A stretch of 64,000 nucleotides of DNA, from contig CM034239.1 of NCBI GenBank assembly GCA_019916065.1, positions 40,138,419 to 40,202,418 of the forward strand, given 5' to 3'. Within the stretch, counting starts at the first letter, position 1. Each line of letters starts with the position of its first letter. Shown here one piece after another: positions 1 to 12,600 of the stretch. The position numbers and the translations under genes were made by a program. Source of the stretch: Vitellaria paradoxa. Lineage: Eukaryota > Streptophyta > Magnoliopsida > Ericales > Sapotaceae. The notes under the pieces are model-generated. The model saw only the letters and a list, made by a program, of their open reading frames with translations. It made no database searches and was not told the DNA's origin.

Positions 1-216
1 AATAATTGTTACATAAGAAGAACTTTTTTGAATTGGAGATCTCAATAAGCATTTGAAAAAGAAAGGTGATTATCTCCGTAAGCCATTAAACAGATTTATA
101 TCTAAATATATTTTTTTCAATTCATAAATTGTTAATTTGGAATATTAAAAAAATTACTCTTAACTGATGCTTCATATTATTCTCCCATTCATGTAATTTA
201 TTTTATTGTAATTTAG

Positions 217-421
217 GAAATTAATTGCAACAAGGATTTATGATAATGAACTCCCTCACTTGTTTTATGGTGACCACATCGACATAGAGAATGAAATCAT
301 TGAATTCTGGTTGGGCGTAAACGACCAAGAATCCAGTGAATTTGATGTCGAAGAACCCCGCGAATTTGTGGAAAGGCATGGCTTCTCAATAGTCATTTTT
401 TATACTTTAAATATATTCTAG
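217..421 (+). other. Exon-like open stretch, unassigned
   Basis: An AG acceptor-like site (ATTTAG) at 211-216 is followed by a 67-codon open frame without an internal ATG, ending in TAG at 419-421. The translation is acidic and looks coding (stretches such as LPHLFYGDHIDIENEI and FDVEEPREFVERHG). I do not recognise the family. It lies about 700 bp upstream of an LRR remnant on the same strand, so it could be another piece of the same decayed resistance-type gene, but nothing in the residues proves that. Confidence 0.3.
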
Positions 422-1097
422 CTGCTTACAAGAAAATTTTTAATATTTTTGAAATTATATAGTAGACAATTCTTTAAGATTTAACTTGCAATTCATGTTT
501 GGAAGTTCATTTTACTAGAAACAATTGACTTGTCCACTTTGAATAAGAAGAATCAAAAACTTGAACATAATTTTAAATAGTCTTATATTTTAAAAAATTA
601 AGAATATAAAAATAGTAAAAACAGATAATATCATTCCATTTTTAACGTTTAAATGAATTTTTATTTCGAGAGTAAACTTGTAATCTCTCTCTCTCTTCCT
701 CCCTCCTTCCCCCTCTCTCTCTCTCAATGAAGATGTAATTTCATCTTCAGAATCAATGGCAGCCAAGTTGATTGTGTTGAGCAACATTATAATACTAAAA
801 GAAAGAATAAGATGATAAATTCTAGTTGTCCTTCTTATGAGCCAATTTTGACTTGATACCTTAACTTCATGGAGTGAATTTAGTATCCTTTTCCTGGTTT
901 GTGTTAAAATATAGAAGTGACAGTTGATGTTGAATAATGGGTGACTAAATGTACTTGAAAAGTGATATTAATTATATATTATGAATGAACTTTGCAGTTT
1001 GCTTTGATTCCCTGTGTTAGAAGAATGCATTGAAGCCCTACCAAATATAGACATCTGAAGCAAGCGACTATTTCCAATTTTGGAAAAAGTGACAAAA

Positions 1098-1277
1098 TCT
1101 TTTTGTCAATTGAAGATTTTGAAGATCGGATAGTGTAACAAAGTGACGAATGTGATTCCTTCTAGCATGCTTCGCCAGTTACAAAATTTGGAGCGTCTCT
1201 TTATTTGTAATTATAATTCAAAGATATGTTTAGTTGAAAAGCTTATAAGACTTGATGGTAAAATATTTAACTTATGA
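1098..1277 (+). pseudogene. Leucine-rich-repeat fragment of an NLR-type gene, decayed
   Basis: One frame reads as typical plant coiled-coil NLR LRR sequence: a QLKILKIG repeat, an in-frame TAG, then CNKVTNVIPSSMLRQLQNLE followed by RLFI, with a stop at 1275-1277. The xxLxxLxLxxC spacing and the 'SSMLRQLQNLERL' type segment are characteristic of the C-terminal repeats of CC-NB-LRR receptors (family knowledge). There is no NB-ARC domain nearby, the frame holds a stop, and the region ends in non-coding DNA, so this is a relic, not a functional immune receptor gene. Confidence 0.6.
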
Positions 1278-1730
1278 AAAAATAGATACTTTAAAATAGT
1301 TGTCGCATCAGTATTCAATACACAGGTACCTTTTAAGCCTTGTCACACATTTTAACCTTCTTATTGCATGTCTTGGGACTTTTGAGTGCTTGATTGTTTA
1401 TTGATGAGTTTGGTTGGGTGTTTTGAAAGAGAATAGAGAGATATGGTCGAAGAAAAAAAAAAGAAATTTATCCAAAAGAATAAAAGCAGAAAGAAGAAAG
1501 AAAAAGCAAGAAAAAGAAAAAAAAAATAGAGTATGAGTGTGTGTGTGTTTGGGACATCACTTGTTTTTGTTGTGTAGTCATTGCTTAGACTCCCATAAGA
1601 AGTATAGAAAAGAAAAATAATGGAAATACTGCTTTGTGTTGGTTTTAAAAGGACTCTTGAAAGAAGGAGAGTTGGGTGGATTGTGTTGTTGCACTCCTTT
1701 ATTTTGTACTAGGCACCAACCTTTGGACCC

Positions 1731-1774
<44 letters not shown>
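1731..1774. repeat. (TAA)n microsatellite
   Basis: About fourteen uninterrupted ATA/TAA trinucleotide units. Read on the minus strand it gives an apparent run of tyrosines, which is not a gene. Confidence 0.95.
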
Positions 1775-2281
1775 GATTGGTGATAATTGAAAACACTGTT
1801 TTAACGACCAACAAAGTGCTAATTTCATGGTGTTGAAACCAATTTACAAATATAAACAATTGCATAATAATAGAATTAAAGATTTGTATATGTGGTCGTT
1901 TTTTTCAATTAGTTGCAAATAATTAATTGAACTTTTTTTTTTAGCCACTACTAAACTCAAAAATGGCTTCCAATAAATCATAAGATCTATCATATTAATA
2001 TTGACAAGAGAACCATGATAAAGAAACATATATAGCAATATATATATATATATAGATATTACAGGCTGCGGTGGGGTCTAATCTAGTGCCAAAAAAAAAA
2101 ATATTACCAAGTATATTTTGGACCAAAAATAAATTAGCCCAACTTATTTCTTAAATAGTTATATCTATCCATTGAACAGTCCAACTTCAATCAATTTTTT
2201 ATGAGATCTTCAATTTATTGAGTTTTGACTTGCAGTGCAAGACATTTTATAATCCTAACTTCGCCCATAGACTATATATAT

Positions 2282-2524
2282 CTAAGATTGCTTGGCCAAG
2301 ATTGTTGTGATCCGATGGAAGTTCGATTCGTCACAAGGAAGAACAATCTTGTTCTGGTTATGAAAACCGAACTCTTCGGCTGCTTTGTCGAGGAGTTGCT
2401 GGAATAAGGGGTTCTTCAAATATGATGTGGGAACAACAAACCTTTTCATTTCACTACCCACATACACCACAAAATGGCCCTTGGGAGCTCTTTTCCTGCA
2501 TTCAACCTCTACCTTTGTAGGCAT
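2282..2524 (-). CDS. SAUR: SAUR family auxin-responsive protein
   Basis: Intronless 80-residue protein. It carries the SAUR signature: PKGHFVVYVG near residues 15-24, then KRFVVPTSYLKNPLFQQLLD, an EEFGF block, and a C-terminal VLPC element (residues about 62-65). SAURs are small plant proteins that promote cell expansion, in the best-studied members by inhibiting PP2C.D phosphatases at the plasma membrane, which raises H+-ATPase activity. At 80 residues it is at the short end of the family because the N-terminal region before PKGHF is only about 14 residues. The start is the only ATG upstream of the domain. A (TA)n run lies directly 5' of the ATG. A candidate TATA box and two TGTCTC auxin-response motifs lie further upstream on the same strand. 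No frame damage is visible. Confidence 0.9.
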   Translation of the reverse strand: MPTKVEVECRKRAPKGHFVVYVGSEMKRFVVPTSYLKNPLFQQLLDKAAEEFGFHNQNKIVLPCDESNFHRITTILAKQS

Positions 2525-2532
2525 ATTACTTT

Positions 2533-2554
2533 TATATATATATATATATATATA
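2533..2554. repeat. (TA)n microsatellite in the SAUR leader
   Basis: An 11-unit TA dinucleotide run about 10 bp 5' of the SAUR start codon. It is too close to the ATG to be the likely TATA box. Confidence 0.85.
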
Positions 2555-2587
2555 ACCACAACTCCGAAGGTATAGTTATTAGTGGAA

Positions 2588-2609
2588 GAGACAGAGGAGA
2601 GCAGAGACA
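2588..2609 (-). promoter_or_regulatory. Two TGTCTC auxin-response motifs
   Basis: GAGACA occurs on the plus strand at 2588-2593 and 2604-2609, which reads TGTCTC toward the SAUR gene. TGTCTC is the classic ARF-binding element. Both copies lie between the candidate TATA box and the ATG, so if functional they act from the leader. Hexamers also occur by chance, hence modest confidence. Confidence 0.4.
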
Positions 2610-2642
2610 TGAAGGCATGTTTGAATTGAAAGGGATGGCCAT

Positions 2643-2653
2643 TTTTATATAGA
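2643..2653 (-). promoter_or_regulatory. Candidate TATA box of the SAUR gene
   Basis: The minus strand reads CTATATAAAAA about 120 bp upstream of the SAUR ATG, which would place transcription start near 2610-2615 and give a leader of about 90 nt. Confidence 0.5.
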
Positions 2654-2659
2654 GATTAG

Positions 2660-5440
2660 AAAGCTTGAAGATTTTATGTATATACATGTAAACCTTTTTC
2701 TATAAAAGATAAGGTATGTAGAGCAAGATATGTATAGTCATAACGTGGAAAAATCAAGTCCTTGTGTGCATGCAAATATGCATACAAAAACATGGAGGGA
2801 GAGAGAGAGAGAGGGGGAAGGGGGGCTTTGACTGAGTGTACAATGCATTAATTTTTTGAGGTAGAGTGTTCCTGGGATGCATGCGCATGGTGCAAGCTTA
2901 TGTAACAAATCGTCCATGACTCCCCAAATTTAAAGAGTGAACGTGCCATGAGAGAAAAATTATATTAATTACTTGTCATGAGGGACAAGTGTTAAAAGAA
3001 AGTGCGCAGCATGCATGATTGAATTATTGAAAAAAAAAAAAAAAGAGATAATGCCAAAATGTTTTAATCAAATGTTATTGCAGGAGACATGGTAATAGTA
3101 TTTGTATAATAAAATATGTGTTTTATTGTGTTATTATTTTAAAAGTGATACTCCTATATTGCTTACATCATTTTAGCACTAAATTTTAGTAGAATTGAAT
3201 TAGTAAACAGAATAATTAAATAAAATTTAGGTAAATTTTATTTTGCAAATTTTACCTAAAATCTCATTATAAAGCATGATTTTTTTTGTTTTTGCGTTAC
3301 AATTAAGGCCCTAAGATTTTCATTAATTGCAATTAATTGCAATATGACGTTATTGACTATCTTGTCCATATACTATCAACGTCAATTATTCAACTTTCAA
3401 GGAAAGAATGGTCACTAAGGCCTTACACTGTAGTTAATTAAAAGTTTAAATATTTAATTAATAAAAAGAAAAAAATTCAAACCCTAACATAAGATTCCAA
3501 ATAAAATTTAGAAATACAAAATAAAATTTACTCAATTCTTCCTTCCATTGCGACAAATGCGTAATCCATATTGTTGCTTAAAGCTTCCATCTTGTGTAAT
3601 TTAGTGATTCCTGTTTTGAGAAAGTTTTTTTTTTTCTTTTTCTTTTTTTACTTTTTCTCATTGAAGAATAATTACCATTTTCAAAAAATAAAACCCTAGA
3701 CAATATGTGCAATTTTCATTTTATTTGCACCCCATAAATCCCAGAAACGATTTGCGCGTGTGCTGAAATATCCATCAAAAAATACATCTGTAGGTCTTAG
3801 AAGGAGAGTCAAGTTATTTGAGTCTCCTTACTGCCCCCAAAGTAATGGTTGATGTGGCGACTTCTGATAAAACAAAAAGAGTGAAAGCTACCCTTCGATC
3901 AAAAACTACGTACTCTCCTAGCCTATATATATAAGGAAAGGTTCCGCGGTTGACAGAACATGTGCTGTCATTTTAGTGACAACACTGCTTGAAATTAATG
4001 AAAATTTAACGGTTTAAATATATTATATATATTTTAATTAAAAATATGTGAATATGTTTGCACAATTAAATTTTAATATAATGATCCCGGGTTATGATTT
4101 CCTTGAGCTGACATTGACCACACCCTTTTCATGTATACTCACGCGCTAGTGATTTTACTTTTATTTAGGCGGTGATTGTTTTTTCATAAAATCATAAAAT
4201 ATATTTTGAAAATTATTTTTTATATTCATGTTTTAGAAAGCATGAATAAATTTTTTTTAAGAGCATGAACAAACATAAATATTTTAAAATATATATATAT
4301 TATATGAAAAAAAAACAAATTAAATATCAATATATTTTAATCTGTTAATTCGGATATCATTAATTTTATATATCCTAAAATGCATTCAAGTTAGTCTTGA
4401 AAAATGGTAATCCAACCACACGCAATCAAGGGCGGATCAGAAATATAAAATGTGGAGAATTAAAATGGATAGACATATTAATATAGTGAATTTTAATAAA
4501 GGGGGCAACTGACTTTTGAATTTTTAATTACAAAATATAGGTAAGTAATTCTAACAATAGAAGGGAGGCGAGACCTCTCATATATAGTTTCCACATTACT
4601 CTGTTCCTAGATACAATTACATTCCCTTGAGTTTTCTTGAATAATATATCTCTTACAGCTCCCAACTTCTTATCATGTCGATCGAAATGGATTTGAGTCA
4701 TTATGATATTTTTATAATGAAACACCCTTCAATTAATTGTGCTAAATAAGAATATAAAGCAAGAAGGATTTGAGCTCACGGAATTTCAAATCTTATGAAG
4801 GTGGAAAGGGTTTGCCAATTAAGTCTATAGGGAAGTTGGTATATATGTAATTTATAATAATTATTTTAACCATAACTTCATTAGATAAAACATATTTATA
4901 TTTATATAGAGGACAAAATTAAAAAGAGAATCCAAAATGAGGCTGTGCTCAAATCATAATAGTCAAATAACTAATTAGCAATGTTAAAATGAGTTAAAAA
5001 AATTAGAAGGAAAATTTTGGGATGGAAGACAAAATTTTTTTAAATTTGGAAAAGTAGCTATTTTTATAATGTACTTGATGGAGTATAAAGTAGGCCTATA
5101 TCTAGACCTAGACGAGATAGGAAGCCCAAGCCCAATGATGATTTTTATTACTATTAGTTTATTTATTTAATTATATTTTTAGATTATTATTAGTTTATTT
5201 ATTTAATCGTATTTGTTTTGAATTTATCTGTTAGGGTTAGGGTTTTCTGTCGGTGCCAATAAATAGCACCTTATGTTATTATTTTTAGATAGATTTGATT
5301 AAATTGAAACCCTGGAATATTTCTTTCAGCCTTTCTTCTTCGTTTTCTTTATTTTCTTGTTCCTTCGTAACCGAGTTACGTCAGTCCTATTTAGAAAAAG
5401 AAAATAAAATACTTGTAGAGATGTTAATTATAATCATGTC
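2660..5440. other. AT-rich intergenic DNA
   Basis: No gene seen. It holds RY-like CATGCA motifs near 2770 and 2880, poly(A/T) runs, and at 4430 one isolated hAT-like terminus (CAAGGGCGGATCAG) with no matching second end. Around 5145-5215 a short sequence (TATTAGTTTATTTATTTAAT) is tandemly duplicated. Confidence 0.6.
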
Positions 5441-5640
5441 AGAGTTTCTTAAAATTGAGATACAATTTTAGGAATTGAAATTATATTTTTAATTTGTGAA
5501 TTCTTATAAATATTATAAAAATTCATTCAACAGTCAAGATTAAAACAATTTCATTCATTGAATGAAATTTCATAAGAATTCAAAAATTAAAAATATAATT
5601 TTCACTTCTAAAATAGAATTTTAATTTCAGAATTCTCTTA
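5441..5640. repeat. Small inverted-repeat (foldback/MITE-like) element
   Basis: Two arms of roughly 85-90 bp (about 5441-5525 and 5555-5640) are imperfect reverse complements. Both contain AATTATATTTTTAATTT and GAATTCTTAT in matching positions, separated by a short loop around TTCATTCATTGAATG. It resembles a foldback MITE. I could not fix a target duplication. Confidence 0.6.
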
Positions 5641-7394
5641 TCATTATAATCGTACTATTATAATTGTCAATATGCGTAAAAAAACAAAATATTGTTAATC
5701 TCAGAGTTAAACAACCCTGATGGAATTCCATTCAATTTCCACCATGTCGGCCCACCTTCATGCCTCCACCATTCCCTATAAAGCAAGGCAGAGGGGCATG
5801 GTGCCCTAGGGTAAAAAACGTAACCCCACACCAAATTTTAGACCATTGATCAGGTCACCCATCCCTCCCTCGCTCCATATGGCTTTCTATTCTTGTAGCT
5901 ACTTAAGCCACGGGGGTATGGGATTCTTCAACTTCAACTGAATTAGAGCTGTAAGGATAAGGAAAGAATAAGACAAAATGAACCAAACCAGGTAAGCAAC
6001 TGATCAAACCCGCCTGAACAGGATAAATATATCTAGGTCAGGTTCAGTTCGCCCAGACCAAGTTCACTTACTCGATTCATTTTCTTTTTATTTTGCTTTG
6101 ACCAATATCGACCATAACATAGAGAATTGAGACTACAACATGCACGTGGTTGATTATGATTTAAGTTGTTTAGTTTCTTCTCCATTGGAGAGCGAGCCAT
6201 ATCATTTCTTAGTTGGGTAGCCTTTTAATTCTTTCCAGCCATATTAGACTTGAAATGTAAACAAGGGGGAGGGGGGGGAGACAATCATTACTTAGATTCA
6301 TAAATGGCCGGCTTCTATTTGTCCCAATTTTGGGATTTTTTTTTTTTTTACTAAATTGCGTGATCTCAGTCTGCTGGGTGCGTGGTGATCAAATACGGAA
6401 TCTAAAATTTTTTATGAGACGAAAAGTTGATATAATTAGGAAGAGTAAATATAGAAGAACGAATATCAATAATTAATGAAATAATTAAGTAGTCAATTGT
6501 GTTAGGGCATGTGTATTTTTATATCTATTAATTAATAAATATAAGAAAATTAAATTAAGGACATGTTTCCTATGAAGTGAAATTTTGAGATAAAATATTA
6601 TGGACGTAATTGTTACCTGATAATGGTTATTGGGGTAATAAGTTCATCGTACTTATGTTTGACATGAGAGAATAAATATTACCTGATAATAATTATATTA
6701 TATTTAAAATGTTAAAAATTTTGAAGGAGTAAAGTTAATTGTGTTTGAAATGAGGATAAATTGACCAAAGATTAAAGTTAATATTTAATCTTAATAAAAT
6801 ATTATAATAAAATAAATCATCATAATTATTATTATTAAATAATAATAATTAATTTTAACGAAAAATATTATTAAAATATATACTTTTAAATAAAAATATT
6901 AATTATAAAAAATAATTTTATCATAAATTAATATTTCAATAGTGAAAAAATATGTGAAGCACTAGTATCAATCAATAAGCCAAACAAATACGAAAAAATA
7001 AAGTGACACAATGATTTTAATGTGGAAACCTAAATTGGGAAAAAATCACAAATTTCTTTTACTATATAAGTTAGGTTACAAAATCACAATCGCAAAGTTA
7101 CCCAATCGACACCCCTCGATCCATTGTGTTGAAACTTTACTTGTATCACAACGATGAACCCCCACTAGCGAAAAATCAATCATCAAACCCTTGAAGATCA
7201 TGAATACCAAAATGTAAAATTGTTTAGCTAAGAGATGAAGAGAACTCTTGAAGTAATGTAATAGTTTTTGTCTCACGTTCTCTGTCTTGTAGAAACCCTA
7301 GTTTGTGTCCCTTCTGAACCTATGCAATGGGAGTAGAAAACGTCTATGACCTGTGTACGCCCACTTTTTACTGTGTTTTAGCCATGTTGACTTT
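5641..7394. other. Intergenic DNA without a recognisable gene
   Basis: Contains an ordinary mixed-composition stretch (5700-6350), short homopolymers, and AT-rich sequence from 6400 to 6950. Nothing codes convincingly. Confidence 0.5.
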
Positions 7395-8764
7395 TTACTC
7401 TGATTACAACAAGGGCATGCAAATTATCCCTTCGTGCTCTAACCTGACAAATTTGCATACGCGGGAAAGTCGTTGATTGTCCACAACAATGCAACACGAA
7501 GTTTAAACATTTCATTTCCTTCAGAATCAAAAGTCATCACACCTTCGGCCCATAATTCATTCAACTTGTCAATCAAAGGCTGCATATACACATCAATCTT
7601 ATCCCCAGGGCCTCTGGGTCCATCAATAAGAGTGGATAGGATCAAAAAATGTTGTTTCATACATAACCAGGGAGGAAGACTATATGGAACCAACACTACC
7701 GGCCACGTACTATGATTTGCCCCAATCATGAACTTAAAAGGGCTAAAACCATTTGCAGTCAGGCCAAGCCGCACACTACGACTATCTAGGGCAAAGTTAA
7801 AGTGCCTCCTGTCGAAGTCTTTCCATACCGGAGAGTCGGCTGGATGTGTTAACTTGTCATTTTCCTTACTATTCTCTGCATGCCATCTCATCAGTTTAGA
7901 AATTTAAAAAAAAAAGAAGAGCCTTTTCAACCTTGGCTTAAGTGAAAAATATCGCACTTATTTTACAGTGACAAGCTTCCCACGATTCAGACTCGTCGAA
8001 TTACTCTGACGATTCTGACCTACCCCGTTGTCCTTCCATCTTGAAACTTTATACACAATTCACATATCAAGGTAGGCATTCTCATTTCTAAATAACATAC
8101 AATTGTTTGGACATGCATCCAACGTCTCATATGTGAAACCTAAGTTTTCAGTTAACTTGCGAGCATGGTAATACAACTCAACGAGCTTTGCATCAAATGG
8201 AAGCACTCTGTGCAATAACTGGAGTAGCATGTCGAAGGACGTGTCCGTCCATTAATTCAAAGCCTTCAAGTGTAACAACTTCACAATGAATGATAATTTA
8301 TTGAAAGTCATACATCCAAGATACAATTCTGTTTGTGCATCATCAAGAATTTCAAAATACCTCACAGCTTCTTCATCTGCACCTGAGCGAGGATTACTCC
8401 CACCCATCCCATCAATCTCACAACCACTATTTTTGGGTGCTAACCAGCACGCGATATCATTTAGTATCGCGATCATTGGATCAACTGTCGTAACATTGAC
8501 CTCCATCTCAAGGCTTTCCTCTTTGCGACAAGATATATACTCTTCTCCATGTTTAATATAATTCTTGTAATTCTTTAAAAAACCATTCAGAATCAAATAC
8601 TCCCGCACAATATCTCGTGTGTAGTAATAACGATTCGCACATTTTCTACAGGAACAACTGATGTACTCGCAATCAAACCCATTGGTGAAGGTAATGAACT
8701 ACTTAATCCCCTCCACATATATCCTAGACGTCCTATTCGGCAAATCAATCCAACTATTATCCAT
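7395..8764 (-). mobile_element. CACTA (En/Spm) tnp2-type transposase remnant
   Basis: Reading the minus strand from an ATG at 8764, the conceptual protein starts with the transposase-associated domain (MDNSWIDLPNR, then a CSCRKC cysteine motif and REYLILNGF). It continues through an acidic linker to EILDDAQTELYLGCMTFNKL and LLHLKALN. After a frame-broken zinc-binding-type region it enters the tnp2 core: RLKRLFFF, MRWHAENS, HPADSPVWKDFD, VRLGLTANGFSPF, LPPWLCMKQ, and INDFPAYANLSG near 7439. This order is that of plant CACTA tnp2 transposases. In-frame stops (for example TAG in the first domain and at the conserved tryptophan after NLSG) and several frame shifts make it non-functional. Downstream parts of the transposase are missing, and I could not identify CACTA termini. 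Confidence 0.88.
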
Positions 8765-9434
8765 ATCGCTAAGTATTTCTGTGAAAGTTCGATCTGAGCA
8801 AATATTTAAGAGATTGTGCATCATGCAATTTACCTAGCCCTAAACTTTAAACTTCTCACTACAAGACAGTTGGTCCTATCCCATTCGAGAATGCACGATC
8901 CATCTTATGTCCTCAACAACTCAAATGCTTTCTCCTCTTGTCAGATAAAATTTTGGCAGTATGCCTGCGTGATTCTCCAAGTACATGACATAGAAACGAT
9001 AAAATTCATATCTATGTATGCACCCGAAGGACAGCAGGACATAAATCGAAACTTTATCTAACATCGGACTTGCATGAGTTGTTGGGGGGTCATTGCATTC
9101 CAAAACTATCCAAACTGGACAATTCAAGAACCATGTACGTCAATCTCCGCTTATGTGTCGCAAGAGTAACAAATATAGTCATAGGACTAATCCGTTGCAT
9201 CAAGGATAACTAAACGGGTGCTATACACAATTCTCGAACGGGTCTAGGTTTCACTAATGTATGCAAATGAATAAAAGTTATAATGAAAGGTTCACAAACA
9301 ATGAAATCTTCAAATATAAAAGTATCTAAAACTATTGTAAATTTGTTTGCTATCATTAACAAACCTAAAATTTAACCCTTAACTCAGCTTCACGTTCTTC
9401 AAATGTATTTGGGGTGATAAAAAGTAAGATAAAA
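8765..9434. other. Probable 5' flank of the CACTA relic
   Basis: Less AT-rich than the surroundings and without a supported gene. Its composition resembles the transposase region, so it may be the non-coding end of the same element, but the boundary is not visible. Confidence 0.35.
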
Positions 9435-9695
9435 GGTGTGTTTGAAGTGATAAAAAGTGAGATAAAATGAGATAAATTGTGGGTTTATAATTCCCGCAGT
9501 GAGATAAAAAGTGAATAACTTCTAGGTGTTTTTAAAATTTTCAAAGATTTTCAAAATTTTACAGCACACTAAACTGAGTCTAAAGTGAGAGAAGTTGTGA
9601 ATTCGTAATTCGTGCAGTGAGATAAAAAGTAAATAATTTTTAAAAATTTTCAAAGATTTTCAAAGATTTTCATAAGTTTATAACAAACCAAACGG
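9435..9695 (+). repeat. MITE-like repeat, family 1 (duplicated copy)
   Basis: Starts with GGTGTGTTTGAAGTGATAAA, followed by GTGAGATAAAATGAGATAAA and a TTTATAATTC(C/G)(C/T)GCAGTGAGATAAAAAGT core. The core is repeated again near 9600. The same core recurs at about 21.4, 26.6, 34.0 and 53.5 kb. Here the element seems to be present as two partial units in tandem. Confidence 0.65.
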
Positions 9696-12600
9696 AAATA
9701 AAATCCTCAGTTTAGCTTGTTTAGAATTATTAAATATATTTTTTATATTATTAAAGACATCTCAGGAAATATATACTGAAAACATAATAATTAAGAAAAA
9801 AGTTTCAATGAATTTTTATTTATTGGATATATTAATGTAGGTGGAAATTACGACGAAGAGGCTGGAGAAGTGGGATGACGACTGAGGTTCAAAATTGAAG
9901 GCTGCCCAAAAGTTTTCTGGGTGTGTGCATATTATGGATTTATAATCCTATATATTGTGGTGGCTATTTTTAATTAATTAATTATCTCAAGGAATATGGG
10001 ACCTGTATTTATTACTCAAAGACTTGTTATAAGATAATATATTTATATATATTCTTATAACTTCTATTTATCTATTTGTCTCTACTTTCCTTTTTTATTT
10101 ATTTCAAGAGATTTTTAACAATTAATTCTCTCACTACCATATATCATTGTTTTTTTTTTCTTAATTAAAAAAAAAGACACTATTTAATTTTGTTTAATTA
10201 GTAGCCTTTTGTTTTCAAATTTTGAAACTCCTACGGTGGACACCTAATTAAGGAAAAAATAAAAATTATATATATATAACATCTTTTAAAAATCAAACTT
10301 CATAAAAAAAAAAAAATTACCATATCATTGTATTTTCTATTATAATAATATAGACTTATAAATCCAAGTTGCAAAAGTATCTTCAAGCCCAACCCAAAAA
10401 ATTCATTAAGCTTCATAACAGTCTAGCCCCGCGTGCTTAAATACTAATCTCAAGGCTTCCAAAGGAGTCAGGCTCGATAGGCCCATTGCCTCAGCCGTAG
10501 CATTTAGTCTCATTTTTTTTTTTTTTTTTAATTTAAGAACGTAAGAAAGCAAAATACATGCTACTGCAGTTATGCTGTGGCTAGGGATATCAATTAAACA
10601 AGGTGCAGGAGAGTAATTTGATCAGATCAAATTAATCTATTAAAAATTTGTTGAGGAAAGTTCGAATAGGATTGGGATGATTTTGAAATTAAAATTTGTT
10701 GAGGAATACCTGTGTAGATTTGGTACGAATTTGAGATTTGTCTGTAGAACACCAGATACTCGTTTAGATTTATAGGTTACATGCTAAATACAAGTTTAAT
10801 ATAATCTAGTATATTATATACATTTAAATAATTATAATTTTGTTATAGAATAAAAGTAGTTAAACTTTTGGGCCTATAACTATATGATTGTAGATTATTA
10901 TTAAGTAGTTTACATTTTTAAAATGATAGTTAGATGATTAGTTTTTTTAAGTAATTTGAATACATAAGTAGTGATTAAATTATATGTGCTATATTTTTTG
11001 TAATTTATTTAAATAATTTTTTTATTTTTTTCTTAACATGAGAAACAATAAAAATCTTAATAGAAAAAAATTTACATATATATTTACAAATATATTTACT
11101 GGGCATTGTAACAATAGATCAATTATTTTAAAAATTTTAATTTTTAAAAAGATATTTAATGAATCTTTTTAAATAAATATTTAATGAGTGGGGGGACGAA
11201 ACGAATTAAAGGCAAAATAAATTTGAAATTTTAATTAATAAAATAAATAAATTTAAAATATTAATTAATTAATTAATAATAACTAATTAGACAAATACAC
11301 ATTCCGTTTACATTGAACAGCTGCTCGGTTATTATCGTTTATCTTGTTTGTTAAGTATCACAGATATGAATAGCAATGACCGTTCAATCATGATTGGACA
11401 AAGATTTTTTTTTTTTTTTTTTGACGATCACGATTGGGCAAAGTTGAGAGCTGTAAATAATAATAATAATAATAATAAAGAAAAAAAGATTACTTATAAC
11501 CAGTTGTGGCGTTTTATTTATTTATCTTACTTTTTCTCTTTAACACTTCGTTTGAATTTTTTTTAAATTAATTTAATTTAAAAATAAAAAAATTGATTTA
11601 ATTTAATTTGTTAAATAAAATTTTGTATTTAGAACATATTTTAAATTTAAAAATTAAATTGATTTAATTTAAAAAGATATCAAATTTAATTATGTTAATA
11701 GAAAATAAAAAATATAATATATGAGAATAAATTTATCCATTTACTTAGATGACTTAAGAAAAAAATAAATTCTCGCTAAATTTTATTATTTTAGATTAAA
11801 TTTCAATTATATAGAAATTAAAAAATTTAAATTATGAAATCAAATCAAATCTCTTTATTTTAATTTTAAATAAAAATTAATAAAAATTCTTATTAAATAA
11901 AATTAAATTTCATTAAATCCATCAATAGGGCTTAAGATTTCTTTCACTTAGCCGTGCGCTGCCTTTTGGTTAAGGGTAACTGGAGAAAGAATCATCTTTA
12001 TACGTCACCTTTTTTCTTTGAATTATGAAAATACTAGAGTCATAAAGGTATATGTTACAATTATTTATTTGTATTTTTTTATAACACAAATTCTTAACGT
12101 AAGAAAATAAAAATATGTATTTAAAATTATATTTGGAAATATAAATTTGTTATTTAAATGAATTCAAAAATAAAAAAATAAAAGACTTTCATCATTAATA
12201 AATTTATTTTTAATTTAATTATTTTAAATTTATTAAATCTCATACTTCCATTTTATTTTTCACCGCAAACCAAATAAAAAGTTGGAATGATTAGAATTTT
12301 GAACCTCATGTCCTTTCCTTTATTTTTGCAATATCATTGATCCAAACATACCCTTAAAATGATTGCTTAATTTTCTTTGAATATGTGGTATAAGGAAAAA
12401 AAAATAGTTAATTTGCTATATTTCATTTAAACGTCAGACTAATACACTACATTGTGTGCTCACGTTATGCGGAACCAGCTGTCGTGCCCGAGTGTGGAAT
12501 AAATATAAATTGGGTTATTTGACGAAAATTAGAATTTAATAACGCCTAAAAAATTTGGTGAATTTTTTTCCCTTTCTTTTTATTAATACCCCTCGACTTC

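Noticed and set aside
1578..1865. Minus-strand ORF with a long tyrosine run
   Set aside because: It is the (TAA)n microsatellite read in frame; there is no domain and no support outside the repeat.
4430..4515. hAT-like terminus CAAGGGCGGATCAG
   Set aside because: No second end or 8-bp duplication could be found, so an element cannot be delimited.
8286..8561. Plus-strand ORF opposite the CACTA relic
   Set aside because: Shadow of the transposase frame on the other strand; the minus-strand translation carries the recognisable motifs.
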